This document shows, one piece after another, positions 1 to 8,538 of a DNA stretch of 64,000 bases (within the stretch, counting starts at the first letter, position 1; each line of letters starts with the position of its first letter). The stretch is taken from NCBI RefSeq assembly GCF_030269445.1, contig NZ_BSTJ01000004.1, positions 682,001 to 746,000 of the forward strand, read 5' to 3'. The notes beneath the pieces are model-generated. The model saw nothing but the letters and a program-made list of their open reading frames with translations, ran no database searches and had not been told where the DNA came from. Position numbers and translations under genes: made by a program. The stretch is from Actinoallomurus iriomotensis (GTDB lineage: Bacteria; Actinomycetota; Actinomycetes; Streptosporangiales; Streptosporangiaceae).

Positions 1-53
1 CGAATTAACGCGAATAAGGAAACGAGGGCGTGTGCCGCCCCGCCCGGCGATGC

Positions 54-1229
54 TCACATGCCGATGGGCAGACCCGCGTAGTTCTCCGCGAGCCCGGTCG
101 CCCCGGCCTCGCTGCCGGCCACCCACCGCAGCTGGGACAGCTGGAGCCGCGCGTCGAAGGGGTCGCCGCTGGTGTGCAGCATCGTCGTCATCCACCAGGA
201 GAAGTGCGTGCAACGCCAGACCCGCCGCAGCGCGGTGTCGGAGTAGGCGTCGGCGAGGGCCGTGTTGTTCTTGCGGAGCATCGCCGTCAGCGCCGGCGCG
301 AGCAGGGCGACGTCCGCCACGGCGAGGTTCAGCCCCTTCGCGCCTGTCGGCGGCACGATGTGCGCGGCGTCGCCGGCCAGGAACAGCCGCCCGTACCGCA
401 TCGGCTCCATGACGTAGCTGCGCATCGGCAGCACGCTCTTGTCGGTGATCGGCCCGGGGGTGAGCTCCCAGCCGTCCTGCCCGTGCCCCAGCCGTACGGC
501 GAGCTCGTCCCAGATCCGGTCGTCCGGCCATTCGGCGATGTCCTCACCGGGGGCGACCTGCAGGTACAGCCGGCTGACGGTCTCCGAGCGCATCGAGTGC
601 AGCGCGAAGCCGTTCGGGTGCCAGGCGTAGATGAGCTCGTCCGTCGAGGGCGCCACGTCGGCGAGGATCCCGAGCCAGGAGTACGGGTAGGTGCGTTCCC
701 AGGTCCTCTTCACGGCGTCGGGCACCGCGCCGCGGCTCGGGCCGAAGGAGCCGTCACACCCGGCGATGACGTCCGCGTCGAGGCGCACGTCCTCGCCGTC
801 CGCCGACCGGAACGTGACGTAGGGACGGTCGGTCGTCAGGTCGTGCACGGCCGTGTCGCTCACGCCGTAGCAGAACTCCTGGCCCGCCTCCTCGCGCGCG
901 CGGCCCAGATCCTTGGTGACCTCCGTCTGCCCGTACACCCAGACGCTGCGTCCGGCGAGGTCGACGAAGTCGACGTGGTGCCGCTCCCCCGGCCACCGCA
1001 GATAGATGCCGCGATGCTCGTCCCCCTCCTCGCGCAGCCGGTCGCCGAGTCCCACGGCGTCGAGCAGCTCGACGGTCGAGCTCTCGAGAATGCCGGCCCG
1101 GATCCGCGCCTCCACGTACTCACGCGTGCGGGTCTCCAGGACCACCGAGTCGATGCCTTCGAGGGAGAGCAGGTGGGAGAGCAGCAGACCGGCCGGACCG
1201 GCACCGATGATGGCGACCTCTGTACGCAT
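54..1229 (-). CDS. pobA: 4-hydroxybenzoate 3-monooxygenase
   Basis: This FAD-dependent class A hydroxylase converts 4-hydroxybenzoate to protocatechuate with NAD(P)H and O2 in the cytoplasm. The 391-residue protein has the dinucleotide-binding GAGPAG at residues 9-14, CDG at 158-160 and GDAAHIVPPTGAKGLNLA from 286. Residues used by the Pseudomonas enzyme are found at the same numbers: Tyr201, Ser212, Arg214, Arg220, Tyr222 and Pro293. I chose the start at 1229 because MRTEVAIIGAG is the canonical N-terminus; an in-frame ATG lies 13 codons upstream. No protocatechuate dioxygenase is adjacent, although later meta-cleavage genes lie about 27 kb away. The divergent upstream region carries an inverted repeat that may bind a regulator. 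Confidence 0.92.
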   Translation of the reverse strand: MRTEVAIIGAGPAGLLLSHLLSLEGIDSVVLETRTREYVEARIRAGILESSTVELLDAVGLGDRLREEGDEHRGIYLRWPGERHHVDFVDLAGRSVWVYGQTEVTKDLGRAREEAGQEFCYGVSDTAVHDLTTDRPYVTFRSADGEDVRLDADVIAGCDGSFGPSRGAVPDAVKRTWERTYPYSWLGILADVAPSTDELIYAWHPNGFALHSMRSETVSRLYLQVAPGEDIAEWPDDRIWDELAVRLGHGQDGWELTPGPITDKSVLPMRSYVMEPMRYGRLFLAGDAAHIVPPTGAKGLNLAVADVALLAPALTAMLRKNNTALADAYSDTALRRVWRCTHFSWWMTTMLHTSGDPFDARLQLSQLRWVAGSEAGATGLAENYAGLPIGM

Positions 1230-1234
1230 GGGGG

Positions 1235-1281
1235 TCAGTGAAACCCGGCGGCATATCGAAACCGTCACGCTCTTTCACTGA
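1235..1281. promoter_or_regulatory. Inverted repeat upstream of pobA (possible operator)
   Basis: TCAGTGAAA at 1235-1243 is repeated in inverted orientation as TTTCACTGA at 1273-1281, 29 bases apart, just upstream of the pobA start. The half-site CAGTGAAA recurs at 5956-5963, between the nitroreductase and IclR genes. A shared regulator, perhaps that IclR protein, is an inference. Confidence 0.35.
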
Positions 1282-1397
1282 GCGGAAGGCGCACGCATGG
1301 TGAAAGCGCCCTACGTCCGCGATGAGGCGGATGAGGACCCCCGGCAGCCGTGATCCTGACGTCCCAATGGCCGTCGGCAAGGGGTAAGCATGGGGCC

Positions 1398-1907
1398 ATG
1401 ACCGATGGACGACCCGAGTCACTCGCCGCCCTGCTGCGTCACTTCGCCGATCTGCGCGACGGCACACACGGGGATGCCGGACCTCGCGCGGACAAGGAAC
1501 GGCTCTTCACCGCCGCCGTCGGGCTGCTGGATCCGTACGCCCGCCAGGTGCTGCACGAGATGAACGCGCACCTGCTCCTCGACACCGGCGAGGTGACCGC
1601 GACCGGCGTGCGCCGTGACGGTGACGGCATCGACGCCGTCTGGACGCTCTCCTGGCCGGAGCAACGCGCCGCGGGCGTCGACCCGATCACCGTCCGCGCC
1701 TGGTTCGGGGCCGGATTCCATCACCCGCACCTGCGCGGCGCGACCGTCGGCGACTGGCCCCTCAACGTCTTCACGCCCGACCAGGCCGCCGGCGAGGTGC
1801 CGACGCTGCGCGCCATCGTCGCCGCCGACCTGCACAACCTCGTCTTCCAACGCGACTACCGCATCGTCCCGGCCACCACGAACGGAGGGCCCGCGGGTCC
1901 GGCCTAA
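1398..1907 (+). CDS. Hypothetical protein, 169 aa
   Basis: I do not recognise the family. The protein is soluble, with no signal peptide or membrane segment. It is rich in Arg, Asp and Ala and has a patterned core, VWTLSWPEQ followed by ITVRAWFGAGFHHPHLRG, that looks like a folded alpha/beta domain. The ATG at 1398 (MTDGRPE) is preferred over an in-frame ATG 16 codons upstream because the extra segment is low-complexity and basic. It is divergent from pobA and separated from it by about 170 bases. The coding bias is normal for the window, so it is probably a real gene, but no function can be assigned. Confidence 0.6.
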   Translation: MTDGRPESLAALLRHFADLRDGTHGDAGPRADKERLFTAAVGLLDPYARQVLHEMNAHLLLDTGEVTATGVRRDGDGIDAVWTLSWPEQRAAGVDPITVRAWFGAGFHHPHLRGATVGDWPLNVFTPDQAAGEVPTLRAIVAADLHNLVFQRDYRIVPATTNGGPAGPA

Positions 1908-1919
1908 TTGGAAGGACTC

Positions 1920-1984
1920 TTGACAGTACATTCCTGGATCGAAAACCTTGACAGTCGCCATCTTCCGCCATGACAGGCCTGTCA
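1920..1984 (+). promoter_or_regulatory. TGACAG repeat cluster, likely promoter/operator of the GH64 remnant
   Basis: TTGACAGT occurs at 1920-1927 and again at 1948-1955. A perfect 14-base palindrome, TGACAGGCCTGTCA, lies at 1971-1984. The TGACAG cores therefore recur at 28- and 22-base spacing. TTGACA matches a -35 hexamer. An AGGAGG Shine-Dalgarno follows at 2013-2018, with a TTG codon at 2024. The cluster looks like a retained regulatory region; the regulator is unknown. Confidence 0.4.
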
Positions 1985-2036
1985 AGACAACGGCGACCGG
2001 ACCGACCCCGCCAGGAGGTTCCGTTGGTCACCCGCA

Positions 2037-2825
2037 GACCCGGCCGACGCCAACTACGGCAGGACCTGGTCGTTCTGCGAGTTCACGTTCAACCCGTCGC
2101 AGCTGTTCGCCAACATCTCCTACGTCGACCTGCTGACCGCGCTGCCGATCGGGCTCGAACTCGTCGGCGACTCGACGCACGCGGTCGCCCCCGCGCCCGC
2201 CGGGGCGGTCGACGCGGTGGCCGACGCTCTCGTCGCGCAGAAGAACGCCGACGGGCAGCCCTGGGACCGGCTCGTCGTCCGCGACGGCGGTGGCGTCCTC
2301 CGAGTCATCGCGCCGCAGGACCACATGGCGAGCGACTCCGGCGCCTTCTCCTCGTACTGGGACGGCTACGTCGGCCGGGTGTGGGACAAGTACGCCACGA
2401 CCGACCTCAGAGTCGACCTCCAGGGCGGGCGCGGCGTCCTCACCGGCCGCGTCAGCGGCGGCGTGCTCACGTTCGACGACGGGAGCACGTTCGCACGTCC
2501 GGCGGGCAAGGACATCTTCACCTGCAACGACGGCCCGTTCGCCAACAACCCGGGCGACTCGGACCTCAAGAAGGGACTGCTCGCGCGCATCGCCGCGGCG
2601 TTCAACCGCAGCACCATCCTGAGCAGCGCCGACCAGCCGAACGGCACTCCGGCGTCGGGGTTCTACCAGGACCCGACCACCGACCACTGGGCGCGGATCG
2701 TGCACGCCCACACCCCGATCGGCTACGCCTTCCCGTACGACGACGTCTGCCCGGACGGGCAGCCGGACGTCTCCGGCGCCGCGAGCGACGGCGACCCGCG
2801 CCACCTGACCGTCACCGTCGGCTGA
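2037..2825 (+). pseudogene. GH64 (beta-1,3-glucanase) C-terminal fragment, 5' truncated
   Basis: From 2037 the frame reads DPADANYGRTWSFCEFTFN, then a run ending near ISYVDLLTALPIGLEL. This is typical of the second half of laminaripentaose-producing glycoside hydrolase family 64 enzymes (thaumatin-like fold). It continues to a stop at 2825 through FNRSTIL, FYQDPTTDHWARIVHAHTPIGYAFPYDD and a short tail. The signal peptide and the first barrel domain, expected to be well over 100 residues, are missing. An in-frame stop lies at 1971 and there is no usable start in this frame. A strong AGGAGG at 2013-2018 with TTG at 2024 is present but in a different frame. An internal deletion that joined the start region out of frame to the C-terminal half would explain this. 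Confidence 0.65.
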
Positions 2826-2832
2826 GCGGCGG

Positions 2833-2860
2833 GCCCGGCCTGGCGACGGCCAGGCCGGGC
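2833..2860. terminator. Bidirectional hairpin terminator
   Basis: A perfect 12-base stem (GCCCGGCCTGGC at 2833-2844, complement at 2849-2860) with a GACG loop lies between the convergent GH64 remnant and the StyA-like gene. It has no U-tract, which is common in actinomycetes. Confidence 0.6.
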
Positions 2861-2869
2861 GCGTGCGCG

Positions 2870-4096
2870 TCAGGAGAACGACGCCAGGTAGGCGGCGGCC
2901 TGGTCGGGGTCGAACAGCCAGTCGTCGAGCGTCGAGGGCCGGGCGTACCCGTCCGCGAAACGAGCGGCGACCTCCGGATGCCGGGTGGCCGCCTGGAGAA
3001 CCCGCTGTACGTGCTCGGGCAGTGGCCCGAGCAGCGTGTTCGACAGGCGCGTGCCGTGCCGCGCGTGGTCCCAGTACGCCTCGAACGTCTCCCGCATCCA
3101 CGGCTCGTCGAAGGGTCCCTCTCCGCGCTCGCGGATGCACCGGTGGTAGATCGCGGCGCAGTGGGCCGCGTTGTTGCTCCCCTGCGCGGCGATCGGGTCG
3201 TTCAGGACGACGACGTCGGCCATCCCGAGTACTCGGGAGCCGGCCGGCAGGCGGCCGATCGGGCGGCGGACGACGGGAGAGATCCCGCCGTACAAGGTGC
3301 AGAGCGGGTCCGTGGGCTCGGCCTCGGTGATCCGTTCGTACTCCCACGGCAGCAGTTCGCGCGTCAGCTCCCGGCTCCGCGCCAGGTGCTCCTCCGGTGA
3401 CGGCCGGTCCTGCCAGCAGTCCAGCGGGCCACCGGGGACGGCCTCCCACAGCAGGATCGTGCACGGGCCGGTGCGGGTGAGGGCCGGCATGACGAACAGC
3501 TCGCCGATGCCGGGAAGCGCGTTGATCCGTACGTGTGGTTCCGGGTGGTCCGGCCAGGGCGTCACACCGTGGAGGTAGACGCACGACAGCATCCGCTGCG
3601 GCCGGTCGAAGACCGTACGCCGCGGATCGCGGTCGAAGAGCCCGGCCAGTTCGCCCCGCCCGGCCGCGATCAGCGTGAGGTCGTGCGACGCCGCCGGCCC
3701 CTCCAGGTCGGAGGCGGCGACGGACCGGTAGACGACCCGGCCTTCGCGGTCCTCGAACAGCTCCAGCCAGGCGGCCATCTTGAGGCGCTGGTCGACCGAC
3801 TGGGCGTGCTGCTCCCAGCTACCGAGGAACTCCAGCGCCCGCCGGCCCGGCGGGTCGGCCAGTGTGACGCGCTGACCGACGGCGCGAGGCGCCTCGTCGT
3901 CCCACAGGTGCAGACCGCGTGAGCGTTCGAGGGCGAGCGCGGGCCCGAACATGTACTGGGTGGACATGACCCGGCCCCGGCGCAGATCGTCGGGGGTACG
4001 CGCGGAGACGACGGTGACCTCGTAGCCGTCCTGCCGCAGGCTGAGCGCGAGCATCAGGCCGGCCTGACCGGCTCCGACGATGAGGATCCTGCGCAT
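2870..4096 (-). CDS. Styrene/indole monooxygenase-like FAD oxygenase (StyA family)
   Basis: The 408-residue protein opens with a Rossmann motif, MRRILIVGAGQAG, and has the layout of StyA-type flavoprotein epoxidases. There is an N-terminal FAD fold, then a substrate-binding middle domain (DRPQRMLSCVYLHGV, then ELFVMPAL). A C-terminal segment, VVVLNDPIAAQGSNNAAHCA, supplies the second FAD contact. StyA enzymes epoxidise styrene or oxidise indole with FADH2 delivered by a separate reductase (StyB). No StyB-like flavin reductase is adjacent, so the reductant source is unknown and the true substrate is open. The start has a good GGGGAGG site. The gene ends against a hairpin and is divergent from the next oxidoreductase. 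Confidence 0.8.
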   Translation of the reverse strand: MRRILIVGAGQAGLMLALSLRQDGYEVTVVSARTPDDLRRGRVMSTQYMFGPALALERSRGLHLWDDEAPRAVGQRVTLADPPGRRALEFLGSWEQHAQSVDQRLKMAAWLELFEDREGRVVYRSVAASDLEGPAASHDLTLIAAGRGELAGLFDRDPRRTVFDRPQRMLSCVYLHGVTPWPDHPEPHVRINALPGIGELFVMPALTRTGPCTILLWEAVPGGPLDCWQDRPSPEEHLARSRELTRELLPWEYERITEAEPTDPLCTLYGGISPVVRRPIGRLPAGSRVLGMADVVVLNDPIAAQGSNNAAHCAAIYHRCIRERGEGPFDEPWMRETFEAYWDHARHGTRLSNTLLGPLPEHVQRVLQAATRHPEVAARFADGYARPSTLDDWLFDPDQAAAYLASFS

Positions 4097-4251
4097 CCGG
4101 TCCTCCCCTGCTGGACCTGTGTCGAGGACGCGACTCCCGTCTCATCGAGCGTAGGCCGCACGGACGCGCCCGTCGATCGCCGCCCTCGACCGGGCCCAAA
4201 CCAAGTCTTCCGATGGGAATACCTGGGAAAGTGGCGGGGTTGCGGCCTGGC

Positions 4252-5178
4252 ATGACCATCGGTGTGGCGCTGTATCCCCCGGAGTCCGGCAACACGGTCG
4301 ACGTCGTGGTCGGACAGGCGCGGCAGGCGGCCGAGGCCGGCCTGCGCACGGCCTGGTTCGGGCAGCGGTTCGACTATGACGCCATCGCGCTGGCCGGCAT
4401 CGTCGGCCGGGAGGTCCCCGGGCTGACCGTGGGCACGTCCGCCGTGCCGATCTTCCCCCGGCATCCGATCCTCATCTCCAGCCAGGCACAGACAAGCCAG
4501 GCCGCGGCGCACGGCCGGTTCCGGTTCGGGCTCGCGCTCGGTAGCAGGACGATGACCGAGTCGGTCTTCGGCGTCCCGTACGAACGGCCGATCGCCCGGC
4601 TCCGCGAGTTCCTCGTCGCGCTGCGCTCGCTGCTGGAGACCGGCGGTGCCGAATTCACGGGCGAGACGCTCACCGCCCGCACCTCGATGCCCGCGGCCGT
4701 GCCGGGCGCCGACCCCGCGCCGCCGGTGCTGGTCGCCGCGATGGCACCGCAGGCGCTGCGGGTCACCGGTGAGCTCGCCGACGGCACCCTGCCCTTGCTG
4801 GCCGGTCCGCGGACGCTCGGCGAGCACATCGTCCCCGAGATCACCGCCGCCGCCGAACGCGCCGGGCGGCCCGCTCCGCGTGTCGTCGCGTTCGTGGCCG
4901 GGGTGGTGACCGACGACGTGGACGCGGCGCGGGAGGCCGCGGCCCGCCAGACCGCCTTCTACGACCGGGTGCCGTCCTACCGGCGGGTGATCGAGCTGGA
5001 GGGCGCCGTCAAGGCCGCCGACCTGGTGGAGATCGGCGACGAGGCCGCGATCGCCGCGGCGGTCCGCCGCTACTTCGACGCGGGCGCCACCGAGGTCGTC
5101 CTCACCCAGACCGACCTGGCCGGCGACGCCGGCCGGCTCCGCACCTGGAAGCTCCTCGGCGAGCTCGCCGGGGGCTGA
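4252..5178 (+). CDS. Luciferase-like (LLM) F420/flavin-dependent oxidoreductase
   Basis: This 308-residue protein has a bacterial-luciferase-like TIM barrel. Features are VGTSAVPIFPRHP after the third strand, FRFGLALGS, and PPVLVAAMAPQALRVTGELADGTLP, which is typical of the actinobacterial F420-dependent group. Such enzymes use F420H2 or FMNH2 for hydride transfer or monooxygenation; the substrate cannot be read from the sequence. I chose the ATG at 4252 (MTIGVALYPPES), since it begins at the first beta strand; an upstream in-frame ATG at 4213 would add 13 residues. It is divergent from the StyA-like gene and convergent with the nitroreductase, so three flavoprotein-type redox genes sit together. 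Confidence 0.8.
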   Translation: MTIGVALYPPESGNTVDVVVGQARQAAEAGLRTAWFGQRFDYDAIALAGIVGREVPGLTVGTSAVPIFPRHPILISSQAQTSQAAAHGRFRFGLALGSRTMTESVFGVPYERPIARLREFLVALRSLLETGGAEFTGETLTARTSMPAAVPGADPAPPVLVAAMAPQALRVTGELADGTLPLLAGPRTLGEHIVPEITAAAERAGRPAPRVVAFVAGVVTDDVDAAREAAARQTAFYDRVPSYRRVIELEGAVKAADLVEIGDEAAIAAAVRRYFDAGATEVVLTQTDLAGDAGRLRTWKLLGELAGG

Positions 5179-5207
5179 CCCGCCGCGTGAACCCGGCCGT
5201 GAGGGGC

Positions 5208-5867
5208 CTACCAGCGGTCCCAGTGCAGCACCTCGCTGGTCGGGACGCGCCGCGCGGGCCGGAAGTCGGTGCCGACGGTGTGCGCGACCGGGATGAGCGC
5301 CGCCTGCATCACCTCGGTGTACGGGATGCCGAGGACCTCGGCCGCCTCCCGTTCGCGGCGCAGGTTGCCGCCGGTCCAGCAGGTGCCCAGGCCGCGAGCG
5401 CGCGCCGCCAGCATGAAGCTCCACACGGCGGGCAGGATCGAGCCCCACGTGTTGGCCTGCCCGACGATCGACGCGCCCTCCGTACGGCCCTCGATGCACG
5501 GCACCACCAGCGCGGGCACCTCGTGCAGGTGCCGGTAGAGGCGCTCCAGGCCCGCCCGGTCGCGCTCCAGGGTGACGCCCTCCGCGTACATGCGGCGCTG
5601 GTCCTGTTCGGTCAGCGCGGCCGCGGCCGCGTCGATCGGGCCGCGCATCCCGGCGCGCCAGACGTCGGCGAGCGCGCGTCTGCGCTCCGCGTCCGTGACG
5701 ACGATGAAGTGCCAGCGCTGCCGGTTACGCCCGGTCGGGGCCTGGACCGCCAGGTCGACACACTGCCGCAGCAATTCGTGGGACACCGGGCGGGTCAGGT
5801 CGAGACGCAGCCGGACCATGCGCGTCGTCGACAGCAGTTCGTCGGGGGTCAGGTCCAGTACGGTCAT
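5208..5867 (-). CDS. Nitroreductase family protein
   Basis: This is a 219-residue FMN-dependent nitroreductase-fold protein. The N-terminal half contains TRMVRLRLDLTRPVSHELLRQ and AVQAPTGRNRQRWHFIVVTD, the FMN phosphate-binding region. The C-terminal half has GSILPAVWSFMLAARARGLGTCWTG followed by VLGIPYTEV, the usual second FMN-binding motif. Such proteins reduce nitro, quinone or enone groups with NAD(P)H or F420H2. A GGAGGAG site precedes the ATG at 5867, which fixes the start. The gene is divergent from the IclR regulator at 5995, with a short shared promoter region carrying a CAGTGAAA site, so IclR control is plausible. Confidence 0.85.
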   Translation of the reverse strand: MTVLDLTPDELLSTTRMVRLRLDLTRPVSHELLRQCVDLAVQAPTGRNRQRWHFIVVTDAERRRALADVWRAGMRGPIDAAAAALTEQDQRRMYAEGVTLERDRAGLERLYRHLHEVPALVVPCIEGRTEGASIVGQANTWGSILPAVWSFMLAARARGLGTCWTGGNLRREREAAEVLGIPYTEVMQAALIPVAHTVGTDFRPARRVPTSEVLHWDRW

Positions 5868-5994
5868 CGAGGACTCCTCCACACAGGGCACCAGGGGGTT
5901 CGTGACGTCGAGCCTGCGGGCCGCCGCCCCTGTACGGAAAGGGCGGCCTTTCGGCCAGTGAAAGCCGCGGTTCGCGGTGGGGAGGACGGGTGTG

Positions 5995-6756
5995 ATGGCG
6001 GGCAACGCGCGTGAGGCGGGACGCACCGTCGCCAGCAAGATCTTCTCGGTGGTGGACGCGTTCGCCGGCCCGCAGGAGTCACTGCGGCTGGCCGACATCG
6101 TCCAGCGCACCGGACTTCCGATGCCCACGGCCCTGCGCCTCGTACGGGAACTCGTGGAGTGGGGCGGCCTCGAACGCTTCCGCGACGGCTCGTACCGGAT
6201 CGGGCAGCGCATGTGGTGGCTCGGGAACGCCGCCCCGTGTCCCCGGCGGCTCCGCGCGTCGGTCCTGCCCACCCTGCGCGACCTCGCGACGCGGACCCGG
6301 GCGGACGCGTACCTGGCCGTCCTCGACGGCACCGAGGTCAGGATCCTGGAACGCGTCCGGTCGTCGAAGGGGTCTCCCGACGACGGCTCGCTGCCCCCGC
6401 ACGCGACGGCGGCCGGGAAGGTCCTGCTGGCCCGCACGCCCGCCCTGCTGCGGTCGCTGGACTTCCCGCTCCCCCGGCTGACGCCGTACACGATCACCAC
6501 GCCGGGCGCGCTGGACGCCGAACTCCGGCGAGTCCGCGCGCGAGGCATCGCCGTGGAGAAGGAGGAACACCGGCACGGCGTCGTCTCCGTCGCCGCGCCG
6601 CTGCCCGGCGCGGACGACGCCGCGATCGCGGTGGCCGCCCCGTCGAACGCTTCACCGCCCCGCCTCGCCGCCGTCCTCCGCGAGGTCCTGCGCCGCCGGA
6701 GCGAGGACGGCGGAGCGTCGCCTCCGAATGGCGGGGAACGGCGCGCCACGGTCTAA
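5995..6756 (+). CDS. IclR-family transcriptional regulator
   Basis: A 253-residue one-component regulator. Residues 10-80 form a winged helix-turn-helix (ASKIFSVVDAF, then LRLADIVQRTGLPMPTALRLVRELVEWG). It is followed by the IclR ligand-binding domain (ADAYLAVLDGTEVRILERV, HATAAGKVLLA, and RGIAVEKEEHRHGVVSVAAP). IclR proteins typically sense small carboxylic or aromatic acids, and the family includes the PobR and PcaR regulators of hydroxybenzoate catabolism. The ATG at 5995 has GGAGG 9 bases upstream. It is divergent from the nitroreductase, its likely target. The effector is unknown. Confidence 0.88.
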   Translation: MAGNAREAGRTVASKIFSVVDAFAGPQESLRLADIVQRTGLPMPTALRLVRELVEWGGLERFRDGSYRIGQRMWWLGNAAPCPRRLRASVLPTLRDLATRTRADAYLAVLDGTEVRILERVRSSKGSPDDGSLPPHATAAGKVLLARTPALLRSLDFPLPRLTPYTITTPGALDAELRRVRARGIAVEKEEHRHGVVSVAAPLPGADDAAIAVAAPSNASPPRLAAVLREVLRRRSEDGGASPPNGGERRATV

Positions 6757-6819
6757 CCTTCTCGATCAGAGCCGCGTGCCACGCGGCCGACGCGGCCCGA
6801 CCCCCAGGGGAGACACCGA

Positions 6820-7611
6820 ATGAGCGACCGAGCGGACGAGACGATTCACGCCCTGCGCACCGGCCACGACGACCTCGCGGGAATGGTGCGCGGTTTCAGC
6901 CCCGACGACCTCGCCCGGCCGTCCGCGGCCTCCGAGTGGGACGTCTCACAGGTGCTGAGCCACCTGGGCAGCGGCGCGGAGATCGGCCTCGCCGCGCTGG
7001 AGGGCGCGCTGAACGGCACCGGCAACCCCGGCGGTGACTTCAACCAGCAGGTGTGGGCGCGGTGGGACGCCATGTCGCGCGAGGAGCGGGCCGAGACCTT
7101 CCTGACCGCCGATGAGACGCTGGTGCGCCGGTACGAGGCGATCGACGCGCCGACCAGAGAGAGTCTCCGCGTCGACCTGGGCTTCCTGCCCGCGCCCGTC
7201 GACCTCGCCTTCGCCGCCGGGCTGCGGCTCAACGAGGTCGCCCACCACGTGTGGGACGTCAAGGCGGCCTTCGACCCGGAGGCGACGCTCGCGCCGGAGG
7301 CCACTCCGCTGCTGTTCGAGCAGGCGGCACAGCTCATGGGCTTCCTCGGCCGGGCCGCCGAGCTCGACGGCCGGCCGGTGACGATCGCGGTCACCACGAC
7401 CGCGCCGGAGCGGTCCTTCGGAGTGCTGGTGGACGAGAAGGTGACGGTGACGGACGTCCCCGCGGACCCGGACGCGTCGCTGACCGCACCGGCGGAGTGG
7501 TGGCTGCGCCTGGTCACCGGCCGGCACGCTCCCCGGCACACCCCGGACGCCGTGAAGCTCACCGGCAGCGTCACGCTGGACGACCTGCGCCGCGTCTTCC
7601 CCGGCTTCTGA
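6820..7611 (+). CDS. Maleylpyruvate isomerase-family, mycothiol-dependent (DinB/MDMPI) protein
   Basis: The 263-residue protein starts with a four-helix DinB/MDMPI domain. TGHDDLAGMVRGFSPDDLARPSAASEWDVSQVLSHLG carries one metal-binding histidine and RLNEVAHHVWDVKAAFD carries more. A C-terminal SCP2-like region follows (FGVLVDEKVTVTDVPADPDASLTAPAEWWLRLVTGR). Family members use a divalent metal and mycothiol for isomerisation or conjugation, as in gentisate breakdown or detoxification. Many have no known substrate. It has an AGGGGAG site and stands alone between the IclR and pyruvyl transferase genes. An aromatic catabolic role is possible given the neighbourhood but unproven. Confidence 0.82.
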   Translation: MSDRADETIHALRTGHDDLAGMVRGFSPDDLARPSAASEWDVSQVLSHLGSGAEIGLAALEGALNGTGNPGGDFNQQVWARWDAMSREERAETFLTADETLVRRYEAIDAPTRESLRVDLGFLPAPVDLAFAAGLRLNEVAHHVWDVKAAFDPEATLAPEATPLLFEQAAQLMGFLGRAAELDGRPVTIAVTTTAPERSFGVLVDEKVTVTDVPADPDASLTAPAEWWLRLVTGRHAPRHTPDAVKLTGSVTLDDLRRVFPGF

Positions 7612-7659
7612 CTCCGGCCCCGGCCGTGGAACCCCGTGCGCGACGGGTACGTAGCGCAC

Positions 7660-8538
7660 GTGCGGATCCTTGTGACGGGTTGGTTCAGTTTCGTCGACGG
7701 CGAGGCCACCGCCGGTGACGTCCTCAGCTTGGAGGCGGTACGGTCGGCGCTGGCCGACCTGCCGTACGACGTGGCGTGGAGCCCGGTCTTCCGGCCCGGC
7801 GCGCTGACCCTCGACGACGCCGCTCCGCAGACGTACAGCCACCTGGTGTTCGTCTGCGGCCCGCTGCACGGACCGCAGCTCCGGCGGCTGCACGAGCGGT
7901 ACGCCGCGTGCCGGCGGATCGCGGTCGGGGTCTCGGTCATCGATCCCCGCGATCCCGCGGTGACCGGCTTCGACGTGGTGCTGCCCCGCGACGCGCCGGA
8001 CGCGGCACCCCGCCGGGACCTGGCCGCGCTGCCCGCGCACGCCCCGGTACCGGTGGCCGGGGTGGTGCTCGCGCCCGGCCAGGCGGAGTACGGCTCGGAG
8101 CGCCGCCACGACGAGGTGCACGACCGGCTGACGTCGTGGCTGGCCCGGCGCGACTGTGCCCGCCTCGTCCTGGACACCCGGCTGGACCACGACGACTGGC
8201 GCTGCTTCGGCACGCCGGACCAGCTGTTGTCGGTGGTCGGCCGCCTGGACGTCGTCGTCACCACCCGGCTGCACGGCCTGGTGACCGCCCTGCGGTGCGG
8301 CGTACCGGCGCTCGCGGTCGACCCGGTACGGCGGGGAGCGAAGGTCTCCGCACAGGCACGGACCTGGCGCTGGCCCGCGACACTGACCGCCGAGGAGATG
8401 ACCGAGGACACACTGGACCGGTGGTGGCAGTGGTGTCTCGGCACGGAGGGACGCCACGCCGCCGCACGGGCGTCGCGCGACACGGACGACGCACTGCTCG
8501 GGGACCTCCGTACGGCCCTGGGCGCGCCGTCGAGCTGA
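7660..8538 (+). CDS. Polysaccharide pyruvyl transferase-family protein
   Basis: The 292-residue protein has the family fold: N-terminal MRILVTGWFSFVDGEATAGD, and C-terminal LLSVVGRLDVVVTTRLHGLVTALRCGVPALAVDP, which matches the conserved RLHG nucleotide-sugar-site signature. The family transfers pyruvate from PEP to surface sugars, but many single-gene members are uncharacterised. There are no glycosyltransferases, exporters or polymerases nearby, so a capsule role is not supported by context. I prefer the GTG at 7660, which starts directly at the first beta strand, over a GTG at 7636. Confidence 0.72.
   Translation: MRILVTGWFSFVDGEATAGDVLSLEAVRSALADLPYDVAWSPVFRPGALTLDDAAPQTYSHLVFVCGPLHGPQLRRLHERYAACRRIAVGVSVIDPRDPAVTGFDVVLPRDAPDAAPRRDLAALPAHAPVPVAGVVLAPGQAEYGSERRHDEVHDRLTSWLARRDCARLVLDTRLDHDDWRCFGTPDQLLSVVGRLDVVVTTRLHGLVTALRCGVPALAVDPVRRGAKVSAQARTWRWPATLTAEEMTEDTLDRWWQWCLGTEGRHAAARASRDTDDALLGDLRTALGAPSS

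Noticed and set aside
1970-3400. Long open frame of 476 codons on the plus strand
   Set aside because: It runs through the GH64 remnant and antisense to the StyA-like gene. The product is Arg/Pro/Gly-rich with no domain; the clear homology is in the other frames.
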